Below the pieces are notes generated by a model. That model saw nothing but the letters and a program-made list of their open reading frames with translations, made no database searches and was not told the DNA's origin. DNA of 64,000 nt, taken from assembly GCF_000003855.2 (NCBI RefSeq), contig NW_003101658.1:527897-591896 (forward strand). The letters run 5' to 3'. Numbering within the stretch: the first letter of the stretch is position 1; each line of letters starts with the position of its first letter. The translations under genes were made by a program, and so were the position numbers. This stretch comes from Blastomyces gilchristii SLH14081 (Eukaryota > Ascomycota > Eurotiomycetes > Onygenales > Ajellomycetaceae). Shown piece after piece: positions 36,701 to 48,746 of the stretch.

Positions 36701-38573
36701 CTGTGAATAAGCTTTCTTCACATACTGATTTCTATTATATCATTGAATTCAGTGACACATTAATATATTATCTATGACATCTCAAATCTGATAAGATTAT
36801 TATTAGTAGTGATATGAGATTTCTGATCACTGAAAAACCAGTTATTATATCTGTGAAACTTATTAATTATGTTATTGAACTGAAACCTGATATTCATCTG
36901 ATTGATAATAAAGATGTCTCTGATATTAATAATCTGAATTCTACATGATTGCAGTCTGTGAAATCACTGACTACATATACTCTGAGTCTTATTACAGATA
37001 ATCTTCTGAAGTTCTACAAGAATGTCATATCTCAGTTAGAGAGAGTAGAAGATTATTAAAAAAAGTTCATATAATATGAGATTACTGATCTGAAGAGACA
37101 CAATATATGAAGTTTAATCTCTAGATCAGATATTCTGAGAGATGAACTGATTACTTCAGACTGTTAAGTATTTCTTAAGAAAGATAGATCTGCAGATCTG
37201 AATATCAATTCTGATAATATTCTTAGAAAATTATATTGAGTGATTTATAATAACTGACTTAAGAAGAGTTCTAGAGAAGAGATCTATACTTCTATCATCA
37301 CTGATACTGTTAATTGTATTCTTTTTATAATAGCAGCACTTCATGATTGAATACTTCATTAAGTAAATATAGTAATAATATATCTGTATGAGTATCTTAC
37401 TAAGAAGATCTATATAAGATAACTCACTGAATTTAAGACAGATTCACTGAAAACACTTATCTGTATAATTGAGAGTAGTCTATATAATCTGAACTCTATG
37501 ACAAAGATCTGATACAATTACTTAACAGTTCTATTAAGTGATCTTGAATTTACAGTTAGTACTTATAATTCAGTACTTTAATATTATATATTCAGATGTC
37601 ATCTCTATATAATAATCTATATTGATAATCTCAACATTATATCTGAAGCTTCTGAGAATGCTGATTAACTAGTAAGTATACTTAGTGAGAAATTGAAAGT
37701 CAAGAATCTACACTAGTTAATCAAGTATTTAAGTATGAAGATCAATTATTTAAATAAGAGAATTAATTTAATATATTATCAATATATTAAATGTCTTGTT
37801 AAAGATTTCTATCTTAATAATACAGCTATTATCAGAATATCAATAAAGAATGAATTCTGTATTAATAATTTCTCTATATCTGAGAAAGAGACTGATTTCA
37901 CAATTCAGTAATATTAATATAATATGAGTTACTTGTAATATCTTGTAGTTAAAACATGTTCTGATATCACTCACACTGCCTTGCTACTTACTCAATGAAA
38001 TGTTAATTTAATATCTCAATATTAAAAGGCTCTATTATATGTTATACATTATTTAAAAGAGATTATAAATCTGAGTATTTTCTACAGATATAATCTGTAT
38101 AAGAAATCTGTTTCTTCTACTTCTATTAATCTTTTCATTTCTATCAATCTTTTTATTATCTCTGATTTTCTCAATGATTTCTATCTACTCTTCAGCTACT
38201 CAGATTCTGATTGAGCTGATCTCTTAAATAATGATAGAAAATTAACATTCAGCTATATTTTTAAGCTCACAGACAGCTTAATTTCATAATATTCAGTAAA
38301 ACAATCTTGTATATCTCTAAGTTTTAATAAGACTGAATATATAGCTCTTAGTGAGATGATCTGTGAGATAATATGAATTTGAAATCTCATAATTGAGCTT
38401 GACTTTATTACTACATCTCTGATACAGATTCTTACTGATAATAAGAATGTCATAGATCTTATAAAGATGACAGTCATTACAGTCTGAAGCAAGCATATTG
38501 ACACATGTTTTCATTTTTCATGTTAGCAGTTGAATCAGAGAGTTATTGATTTAGAATACATTCTCACTGCTTA

Positions 38574-38830
38574 TGTAAGAATAAGTGCTCGCAGGCGATT
38601 ATTCGGGTGTTTGCAGCTTGGCGTGATATGTACTGTTAACTACTAGAAGTGTTCATGGTAGAAAGATAAATGTAGAGATCAAATATATCATAGTATTTAA
38701 GCTGAGTTGTGAATAGTATTCGCGAATTCCAGTCTATATAGTTGTGTGTAGCCAAGGGCTGCTAGCTCTATTAATTATATGAGAGATAGAAATAGAGATA
38801 AAGAATCTGTGAGAAGTGAGATTTCTTACA
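38574..38830 (-). repeat. 3' LTR of the nested gypsy element (257 bp)
   Basis: Paired with 45,562-45,818. Its left, outer part keeps CpGs (for example GCTCGCAGGCG near 38,587 and ATTCGCGAATT near 38,718). Its right, interior-facing part has lost them relative to the other copy. Confidence 0.95.
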
Positions 38831-41800
38831 TATTTCTCTCTCTCTAAGGCTTTGTCTGCAAAGCCTTTCACTGAGTGACTTCATAGTCAGCTCAGCACTG
38901 CAGTGATACTCACTAAAAACTCTTTACATCTATAAAAAACCTCAGTGAGAAAAAATCCCTTGTTACTGTGAAGAGAAAAGAGTCTGTCACTCAGTTTCTT
39001 ATTCTGTAAGATTCTTTATAATCTACAGATTCTTCTCTGACTATCACACAGATTCATCTCACATCTTTCATATAGAAGAGTTTCAGTTGACTCTCAATTA
39101 TTTTCATAAGATTCTTGTATAATCATCACACAGATTCATCTCACAGATGAATCACTCTCTGTGAGATTATTCTTATTAAAGAGAAACATTTATGAGTTAA
39201 TCTTTTATTCATTCTCACAAATCATTGCTCTTTGACACTGTAGAATTGTGAGGAATTTTTCATTCTTTCATCAACTCTGTAGAATTATAGAATCAAGATA
39301 TCTGCAGTCTGCAATCACTCTTTGTAGTTATATAGAAAGATTCAGATCTGTGATTCATAATCACTCTTATTTACTAGAGTGATCTGACTGTTTCACAGAA
39401 TCACTCACAGTGTAAGTAAACCTCTCTAGAGTAGTATAAATATCTCAGATCTGTCTGCAGAATCTCATCTTCTTTTCTCTTTTTCTGTAACAGCTCTTAT
39501 CTTTATAAACTGTGAGTATTCTTATTCATCTGTGAAGTGTTTTCACTCAGATAATAGAGAGAGAGTGTTCCTGACAATATCTGTATATTAATTCAAGAAC
39601 TTCTCAAGAATAAAAATTTTTTCAATTTCAATATCTTTGTAAACAATGTCTAGTCATCACTGAGCTTCTTGTAAGTGTCTCTGTGACTTCTCTGATTGCT
39701 TTTTATCAGCTGATGAAGCAGAGATGCTGCTGCTCACAATCATGTCTTCATTCTTCTCAGTCTTATCACTGCACTCAATCTTCAGATCAGTGACTTATCT
39801 CATTTCTTTCTCAGATCAGTCTCTGGCTTCAAGCAGTGTAGTTCTCTTCTTTACTATAAGTCTTCTCATAAGTAATTTCTTACAGACTCTAGCTAACAGT
39901 TCTTGCAAAGCTCTCAGTGTTATCAGTGTCTTCTATGACTCTACAGGCCTATAATCACTCTCTCTCTGTCTGCACAATCTCTGACCAGGTATATATGAAT
40001 ATGCCTAGATTTTCTATCAATGATTCTTACGCTGTGATGCATTTTCACAATCTCATTATCAATGAGAGATGAGTTTCTGAGTATCTGCAAAATCTGAGTA
40101 ATTAAGGTAATATGAATATCATGAATTTGTGATAAGAGTTGATCTGAGCAGATAAGCTTTCTCTTCATATCTTCATTATTTTCAGGCTGAATACTCCAGC
40201 ACAACTGAGAGAGTGAACACAGCTTTATAAGAGATATCTGATCACACATACAGATAATCAGTCTTCAAGACTCTGTCACAACTGTATATACTCTGATGTT
40301 CAGCTTCTCTAAAGTCTGTATATTTCTGACAATCTTCATATCAAATATAACAATTGTCTGTATCACAGGCATGATACTCTCTGCTTTTTTGAAGAGAGAA
40401 ATTAATAGTTATGAGAAGATTAAGTATCACAGATATTGATAATATAAGTATAAGTTTTCTTTGTTTTTTCTTTATTAATCTCTAAATTGTATTTACAGCC
40501 CTGTTTATTTTCTTGTTTTTTAGCTTTAATGAGAACATGTTTTCTTCTTTCCTTGTATATATCACAGACTGTTCATCTCAGTAGAAACCTATTATCTTAT
40601 AGACTAGAATTTGTAAATAACAGTATTAATATCTTTATCACAATCAGATTCTTAGTGAAGACTGTGTTATTCTGACTTATCAGAATTCACAGTATAAAAG
40701 TCATGTCTCAGCTTCTGCAGATGTCTTATCTGCTCAGATGATTTTCAAGTGAACTCATTCATCTTATCAAAATATTTTTATCACTGAATCTTGAATCAGA
40801 GCTTGTAATCTTGCTTCTCTGAGTTAATAATTCCTTTGACCTGATATTCTCTTTCACTCTCTAGTACTTTGTGAATAGAATGATGAGTTACAGAGTTCTC
40901 TTCTAAGAATTTCTTATATTTATAAAGTAAAGAGATATGAAAAATATTATACATCTGCAACTCAGATAATAGTTTCAATCTGTAGAACTGTGAGCTAACT
41001 TTCTTTATAATCTTATAAGATTCTGTCTGTAAGAGATTCAGCTTCTTACTAGATCTTTATATAATAATGTTTTCTAGACTCAGTCAGACTCTATCATCTT
41101 TCTTGAAACTCTTTATAATATGCTTAAAGTCATAGTATCTCTTCTGATACTCTTGAGTCTTTCTCAAGAATTCATAAGCTTTCTTCTGAATCTTCTGAAT
41201 TCTCTCAGCCTGTTCATGAGTATTATCATACTCTATAGTGTACTCTCACAGGTTCATCAAGATCATTCACAGATAAGTCTCAGTGAGCATCTCAAAGAGG
41301 GTTTTATCTGTACTGACATGCTTTGAGTTATTATATATGAACTCTGTGAGTAGTAATTAATACACTCAGTTATTCTGATTATAATTGATAAAGTATTACA
41401 GATACTGTTCTAATATACTCATCAGATATTCTATCTAATTATCTGTCTGTTAATAAAAAGCTGTACTTAGATCTTGTGAGATCTTCAGTATAGTTATCAG
41501 ATTAGATCAGAACTCTTCTACAAAGATTAATTCTCTATCTGAGATAATATTTATAGATAATTCATACAATCAGATCACATTGCAGACAAAGATATAAGTC
41601 AAATTCTTTGACTTTAAGTTCTTATAAGTGAGTATAAAGTGTGTCATCTTGATAAAGTAATTCACTATTATCAGCACACTGTTAAAGCAGACATTATATA
41701 TGTTCTTGCTTTCAGAGAGACTTATAAGAGTATTCATTTCTAACTATTCTCAAGGTTTCTGTAGAATGAGTAGAGAAGTGAGTTCTTCATATAATCTGAA

Positions 41801-44800
41801 CTGCACTATCTGTGAATTCTGATAAATAGTATAAGAATTCACTATCTTCTTCACAAGTTCTCACATCTTCAGTCAGAAGTATTTTCTTATGAGTAACTCA
41901 TAAGTTCTAGTATCTGTAAAATGATCTGCTAGAGAAGAGTCATGATGCCTTTTAATAAGTTCTATATATAGAAACTCATTCATAGGTATATAAATCCAGC
42001 TCTCTCTTTATAAAAGATCATTTAAGTCTCTTCAATTCTTTATTTCTGCAGGGTTGATCTCTGCTGTAAGCAGTTTTCAAATATACTGAGTATATTTATT
42101 CTTCAGTTACAGTTCAGACAATCTGAATAGAAGATCTTATAAAGACTTATACTCTGTTTCTTCTTATATCAGATCTTCTACAGTGCTTCTCAAAGTCTGT
42201 AAACTCTTCAGATTATAGATACTCTCTTCAAGAATTCTCATGAAGATTCTCAGAGTGTTAACTCTCAGTGTTATAGAGAGTAGTTATATAGACTTCTTCT
42301 CTTTCTTTTCTCTCTTCTCTTATAAGGAATTGAGAGACTCTTCAGTTAATCTCTTTGTAACACTCAGTCTGAGTATTCTGTGAAGCTTTTCTGTCTTCTC
42401 TAGTCTCTCTGTATCTGTCACTCTGATCTTCTTAATATAGTCTGATCTGTGAGAGAGTCTGTCTGCTGAGTTCTTAGTTCTCTTGATATATTCTATCTTG
42501 AATCAGAACTCACTCAGTCTCTGAGCTCAGTGAATCTGCTGCTATAAGAGTTTCTTAATTAAAGTAAACTATTATAAGCTATCATGATCAGTTCTAATAG
42601 TAATCACTGTTACAAGGCTCTTGAAGTAGTGACATTAGTGATGAAAGAATTTCACTATTATAAGAAGCTTCTGATTATAAATATCATAGTTGATCTTCAC
42701 AGATTGTATCTTTCATAAGAAAAAGATCACTGAAACTCAGTTCTTATTTAACTGTAGTTATGAGACTATTTCTGAAATTATAAAGAAGAAGATATCTATC
42801 TTCAATCTGATTAAGAGTAAGAGATTAAAGTGAAACAGTATCACTGTGTCTGTGAATATCTGTTTCAATCTTACAAAGACTCTGTAAGCTTCTGAGATAA
42901 GAAAGTTCTTACAGTTCTCTCTTCTTAATAATCTTTTCATTCTCTGTTTACAGAATAACTTCTTCTTATTTTCACTCTTCAGTATGTCTGTAAGAGTCAA
43001 GAAGATTCTTATAAATACAAAGATAAACTGTCTATAGAAATTCATAAAGCTCAGAAAGATCTGAATCTCATGAATACTAGTTAGCTCTGATTATAATAGA
43101 ATAGTCTCAATCTGTGAAGATTTTATCTGAATATTATTCACAGTGATTACATATTCTAGGAAATTAATCTGATAAGTACTGAAGTTACACTTTATAAGCT
43201 TAATATACAGTTCTGTCTCATCTAAGATCTTCAACATACTTTACACATGCTCAGTGTGTTCTTTCTTCTTCATAAAGTACATCATCACATCATTCAGATA
43301 TATTATTATAAAGATATTCAGATATATATAAAGTATTTTATTAATAAAAGACTGAAATGCTGTGAGAATATTAGTCAGATTAAAAGATATTACTAGATAT
43401 TCAAATAATCTCAGTGCAGTTCTAAAGACAGTCTTTTATTTATCTTCAGACTGTATTTACAGCTGTGTATATATATTGATTACATTCAGTTATGTGAATA
43501 TGACAGCTCTTATGAGATAATTAATCACATTCTTAATCAGAGACAGAGAGTAGTGACTCTTTATTATCTTAGAGTTCAGATTATAATAGTTTATATATAA
43601 TCTAAGATCTTCATTCTTCTTCTTTATAAATATCACAGAGGCTTCTGTGAAGATCTGTGAAGATTGAATAAAGTTATTCTTCAGATTCTTCTTTACATAG
43701 ATCTGCAAGATCTCTGTCTTATGATAAGAGAGCTTATAGATTGATTCTTAGAAGAATTTCTGTTCTTCTATCAAATCTATTATCAGATTCTTCTTATAGT
43801 GAGAAGAAAGCTCAGCTGTCTTAGCTGAGCTAAATATCTCTGTGAGATCTCAGTATTTCTCTGATATCTGAAGCTCAGTTTTCATGACTGTAAGATTCTC
43901 AGACACTTGTAAAGTCATTACATAGATAGACTTATCTTCTTTAATTAACTCTGCAGCATTAACTGCTTCTATCTCTGTAAGTAAGTCTATCAACACTGAT
44001 TGAAAGTATAAACCTGACTCACAGACAGCTATGTGCAGATTATGTCTTTGAAGTTATATAAGTCTTAAATACATGTTATCTGTGATATCTGTAATAATCA
44101 CAGTTTTTACAAATCTTCTTCAGATTTCAGAGAGATCTTGTAATTCAAAAATAATTCTTATAAGTCTCTCAGCTCTCAGGTCTGAGTTCTCATACTCTAC
44201 TTATTATAAGAGCAGATTCTCAGTCTTTATCTTTCAGCTCATTCACTTTACAAGCTTTAGAAACATTATAGTGATCTGAGATTCTAAGTTCATTAATACT
44301 TCTCATACTTATGAGACAGCAGTACTGCAGTACAGTCTCTCTCTGTAAGTAAGTATTTTCATTGAAGAAGTAACAGATTCAGATATCAGCTTTAAGACTC
44401 TTAAGAAGACTGTTACTGACTCTGTCTGTGACTTCTCAAATTTCTATTTTAATTTATCTGAACAGTTTGCACAGAGATATTCTGATTTAGAATAGATAAA
44501 GTAAAGTCTCTTTTTCTTAATCTCTCTATTATATACTCTGTTCACAGAAGCTTGTGAAACTCTCTCTCTCTGCTCAGTAGTCAGATATAAATCTCTCTAT
44601 ATTTTATCATCTTTTTCTGACAAATCTGTTCTCTGTTATTCTAACTCTTATAAGACTGATCAATAATTCACTCTCTGTAAGTCTGTGACTCTCACAGTGA
44701 TTCATAAGTGATAAATAAGAGTCATCAGTTTCTTCAGAGTCAAGAGCTTAGAGCCTTGCTCAATAAGCTTATTCTATATATCTTTATTCAGTCTCTTCAT

Positions 44801-45561
44801 GAATATCATTATTCAGGTCTTATTTCAGAGCCCTATTTTCACAGATCTTAATTCATATCATAATTTTATAAAGTACTGTGAGTAGTCTTCATCAGATTTC
44901 TTATCTCTTTTTCTAATATTGATAATTACAGCTCAGATATTCTCTATCTGACTCACAGAGTTTCTTAACTTATTCTTTAGATAGGTCTTGAGAACAGATT
45001 ATCAGAATCTCTCATAATTATTCTCTAGATAATTCAGTCAGTTCTTAGCTTCAGTGTAATAGAGATCTGTTATTATATAGATGATAGCTTCTTTATCTTT
45101 CATATCACACAGCTGAGCTTGTAAGTTAATTTCAAATACAAACTTATAAAAGCTTTTATAGATTGTAATTTGATAGATAATTTTAAGTAATTATGACTTG
45201 AGAAAGTTTCTTTTCAGTTCACAGATATCTCTGAAGATCATGTCTAGAGACTCAGTTTAAGAGTGTTTACAGATAGTAAGCATTTCTTATAGAAAAATAG
45301 CTTGATTCTGCAGAAGATGCTCAAGAATGTTCTTCACTGAGATTGATTTATTCATGAATTTGAAGAATTTCTCTATCACAGATGTAGAGAATGATGTTCT
45401 GTGAGTAATTGATAAGTTCTCTAAGACTTCTTTTACAGAGATTATTCATGATTTAGATGACTGCTTCTGAGTGTCTGCAGTAGAGTTTGCAGAGATTGAA
45501 GTATATGAGTTTCTAGTTCTTTCAGTTATAATAAGCAGTTACTGACTGACTGAGCTTGAAA

Positions 45562-45818
45562 TGTAAGAATAAGTACTTACAGGTGATTATTCAGGTATTT
45601 GCAGCTTGACATGATATATACTGTTAATTACTAGAAGTGTTCATGATAGAAAGATAAATATAGAGATTAAATGTATCATAGCATTCAAGCTGAGTTATGA
45701 ATAGTATTCACAAATTCCAGTCTATATAGTTGTGTGTAGCCAAGGGCCGCTAGCCCTATTGGTTACGCGAGAGATAGGAATAGAAGTAAAGGATCCGCGA
45801 GGAGCGGGATTTCTTACA
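45562..45818 (-). repeat. 5' LTR of the nested gypsy element (257 bp)
   Basis: The right, outer part keeps GC-rich sequence (GGTTACGCGAG and GGATCCGCGAGGAGCGGG). The left, interior-facing part is mutated relative to the copy at 38,574. The same length and ends as the partner show an intact insertion. Confidence 0.95.
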
Positions 45819-46006
45819 GCTTAGATAGCAGTGAATGAACTCACTAAATCTCTAAACACTGTGATATTTACACAATTCATGATTTTGCTAGATCTTACAG
45901 ATATAAAAGTTGAGAATGTTTAATTTTACATTTGTATTTGATTTTGACAGACTATCTTGGTAGTTTGGGTGTTTTTGTATGTGATTCTTGTTATCTCAAG
46001 GGGGGG

Positions 46007-46118
46007 TGTTGGCCCTTACAGCCGTTGCGGTTAGCGATCCCACTAGATCACGTGACCCACCACTATATTATGTTCTTGTAGATAGATCTATCAATACACA
46101 ACCTTCAACTATCCTACA
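46007..46118 (+). repeat. 3' LTR of the copia element (112 bp)
   Basis: Same length as the left LTR. It follows a G-run polypurine tract and is followed by the target duplication ACTTG and GC-normal host DNA. Confidence 0.95.
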
Positions 46119-46123
46119 ACTTG

Positions 46124-46686
46124 TAAGCATGGTTCAGTCCACCGGCCGGATCCTTAGTCAGTCCTTATGTAACTCATGCCTCAATCGAGCTGTTGGAGCT
46201 AGCTCAGGCTGTACATCCGGGTACATCCATCCAACTGTCCCCAGCATGTAGCATAATAATACTCTTTATTATTCTTCAAAAATCATGGTTTTGCAGTCTC
46301 ATGTTCCACCGTGTCTTGTTCGCTGCTCCTCCGCCTTTGGGCTCTCCAAGTTGTGACCTTGCTTTCGTCGGGCCTCGAGATCAGAAAGTTGGTCCTCCCC
46401 CACCTATATCGAGCTATATCAAGCAGCTCTCACCGACAATCTTGAGCTGGCAAGCCTCGTTTTCCAAGGCATCTAACCCCTCAGCTCTTTCTTAAGGCAA
46501 GCTCGTGGTGGCCCAGGCTATTTCTTCTCGCTACCAACCCGTTTTACCCCAACCATAGCAACAGCAGATCTATATTTAACATTAACAATAATACACTTTT
46601 AACAAACTTCCTCCCAGAAAAATACTCAAGAGTTTGCAAAGAACGACTTGCTCCTAGCTCTTAGTTTCCGGCGCCTAGCAGACAGC
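46124..46686 (+). promoter_or_regulatory. Acyltransferase upstream region next to the transposon
   Basis: 563 bp of GC-normal DNA between the copia target duplication and the acyltransferase start, so it must hold that gene's promoter. An AT-rich stretch with TATATTTAAC lies at 46,570-46,579. No specific regulatory site is assigned. Confidence 0.5.
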
Positions 46687-47981
46687 ATGGATGGCGTCTC
46701 TGGGAAAGTGCTGGGCCACGTCCACCAACGCCCAGCGGCAAATTATGGCCTGACCATTCAAATTCTCCGCAGCCTAGCTCTCCTGACCTGGTTCAACTGC
46801 TGCTGCGTCTGCATTGTCGCTACCCAGCTCGTGGGTGCCCCTCTCTATTTTATCCACCGCCAGTACTTCAACTCCTACATGGCCATGACGAAACGCTCCT
46901 TTGGCATCGCCATCACCGCTCTGACGGAATGGGGTTGCCCGACGCCTATCCGGGTCAGTGGGGACAAGAGTGTGCAAGGCCAGTTCTCCCTGACAAAGGA
47001 TGGTAATGTGGAAACCTCGTTTCCCGAACGAATGGTTCTGATTGCCAACCATCAGGTCTACACCGATTGGCTGTACCTGTGGTGGTTCTCCTACACCTCT
47101 CAGATGCACGGCCATATATACATCATACTCAAAGAGTCGCTGAAATATATTCCCCTGATTGGCCAAGGGATGATGTTCTACGGCTTCATTTTCATGGCGA
47201 GAAAGTGGATTTCGGATAAACCTCGGTTGCAGCATCGCCTCGAGAAACTGAAAACGGTCCATGAGGAGGGTAGATCTGGTTCACGGGTTCTGGACCCGAT
47301 GTGGCTCCTGATATTTCCTGAGGGTACGAATCTGTCACGGAATACGAAACGGATCAGTGACGCATACGGTGCGAAGCAAGGGATCCCGCCGTTGCGTCAC
47401 CAGATTCTGCCACGTTCAACAGGCTTGTTTTTCTGTTTGCAACAGCTCAAGGGGACTATTTATTGGGTGTATGATTGTACAGTTGGCTATGAGGGACCAC
47501 CGTAAGACTCATTAACATATTGATAGTCAAAAAATGGTACGCAGCTAATATAAATTCGTATGATCCTAGAAAGGGCAGCTATCCAGACGCCTACTTCACC
47601 ATTCGCTCGACTTATCTAAAAGGCCGCCCTCCTAAAGTTGTAAACTTCTACTGGAGACGTTTTGCCGTTGCCGCGATTCCCTTGGATGACCAAAAGGAGT
47701 TCGAGGCATGGATACACGAGCGCTGGCTCGAGAAAGACGACCTCCTTGAACGGTTTTACGAAACGGGCCGGTTCCCGCCCTGCGAGTGGGAACCTTCCTC
47801 GAACGGTGATTTACAGAAACAAAACGAAGATGGCGCTAGTGTAAAGCCCAACAACCCAAGCTATTATGAGTCTGCAGTCAAGCTAACGTGGTGGGGGGAG
47901 TCGCTCCAGATTTTTGCTGTTCTAGTTGGTCTTGGCGCTTTCTTTTGTCTATTCCCTAGGTTTTGGAGAGTTGGGACTTGA
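46687..47981 (+). CDS. Lysophospholipid acyltransferase (LPLAT/PlsC family, Psi1/Cst26-like)
   Basis: Membrane-bound glycerolipid acyltransferase that moves an acyl group from acyl-CoA to a lysophospholipid. Exon 1 is 46,687-47,501 and exon 2 is 47,570-47,981; the intron is 68 bp, GTAAGA...CCTAG, and the product is 408 residues. The join restores YEGPPKGSYPDAYFTIRSTY. A transmembrane helix lies at about 27-56. Motif I is NHQVYTDW (121-128), a form of NHxxxxD, and motif III is FPEGTNLS (210-217). A second hydrophobic segment lies near the C-terminus (LQIFAVLVGLGAFFCLF). The fungal relatives with N-H-x4-D-W and the C-terminal helix are the Cst26/Psi1 enzymes that remodel phosphatidylinositol, so that role is inferred. 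The open frame upstream of the ATG has only a TTG. The gene is on the promoter side of the retrotransposon block. Confidence 0.88.
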
Positions 47982-48746
47982 TCTGTTTGTCTCTCTCATT
48001 TCTTTATTCTTTTGAATTTTCTCATGACGTGGTGTGCTGGTGGAATATACCCTTGTTGAACGGAGCTGTTTCTTTTTGGAAAGGATATCTACTTTTCTTC
48101 CGGTTTTTGGGCTCTCTCTCGTTTTTTCCCCTCTCTAATAGAGCGGTAATGATTTAAGCGGGTTAACTTGAAGCATATTTTGGGACACTCTCGTCTTATG
48201 ATTTATACCAAATGACGCTTCATACCTCACATTTGAGCACTCTTCACTCGGGTTTTTTTAAGAAGCCATGGGCAGCGGAACAGCGAACCAGTTTTGGTCG
48301 TTGGTTTAAATAATTGTCTATTTAATAAGAATCAATCAATACAATCCAACGATGTTACTATCTATGTTAATTTGGCTGCTAATAGTATTCCTCCTCATGT
48401 GTCAGGTCACGGGATCTGCAAATGTGGCGCAGGATATGCGTGGCTGGTGTCATAACGAGCCCAGCCACAGATCTAACTTCTAACAAATTCAGTGTCCAAA
48501 GAGACATGAAGCTCTCCGCATTCGACACATTCACCACCGCAGACATACTCCTATTGTTTATGGCATGCAGGGTATCCCGGTGGGACTATTTCATTTGCCT
48601 GCATTGCAACTCTTTCTTTCTAAGAGCCGTTTGCCATTGATAATGATATAGACCTTTCCGAAGCCGGCCCTTTGACATCGCGCCTCTGTCGCCCTCTTTA
48701 GATACCTCATACCTCCCGTCCCCGAGCGGGACCTACGTCTTCAACC
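47982..48746. other. Intergenic region upstream of ctr9
   Basis: 765 bp with the acyltransferase 3' UTR and the CTR9 promoter. Some T-rich stretches occur near 48,000-48,140. No gene or RNA is visible. Confidence 0.5.

Larger units (their letters stand above)
38574..45818 (-). mobile_element. Ty3/gypsy chromovirus nested in the copia element
   Basis: A 7,245-bp element with 257-bp LTRs that begin TGTAAGAA and end TTCTTACA, flanked by the duplication GCTTA (38,569-38,573; 45,819-45,823). Coding sense is the minus strand. RT motifs (FIKKKNEDLRLYINYYNLN at 43,580-43,640) are visible, and the RT active-site box reads Y-L-N-D at 43,300-43,289, with the first catalytic Asp changed to Asn. NFYRQFI (about 43,040) opens the downstream RNase H/tether part. 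An integrase HHCC-type zinc finger (HHDSSLADHF) lies near 41,935-41,965. A C-terminal chromodomain-like segment (HISLLYKYKKF, then EREYQVKGIINS) lies at 40,796-40,978. The order is normal for Maggy/Tf1-type chromoviruses. About 1.9 kb between the chromodomain and the 3' LTR is unexplained. Stops are everywhere, so it is inactive. Confidence 0.95.
33653..46118 (+). mobile_element. Ty1/copia retrotransposon split by a nested gypsy element
   Basis: Two 112-bp LTRs (33,653-33,764 and 46,007-46,118) begin TGTTGGCCC and end CTACA, and are flanked by a 5-bp target duplication ACTTG (33,648-33,652; 46,119-46,123). GGTTATAGCC directly after the left LTR is primer-site-like, and AAGGGGGG before the right LTR is a polypurine tract. 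The + strand interior translates, through many stops, to a mutated zinc knuckle (about 35,136-35,200), an RT box Y-I-D-N at 37,618-37,629 (second Asp lost) and copia RNase H (about 38,430-38,573). The RNase H frame resumes as NELTKSLN at 45,836 after the nested element. Without the nested element and its duplicated GCTTA it measures 5,216 bp, a normal copia size. No intact frame remains, so the element is inactive. Confidence 0.95.
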
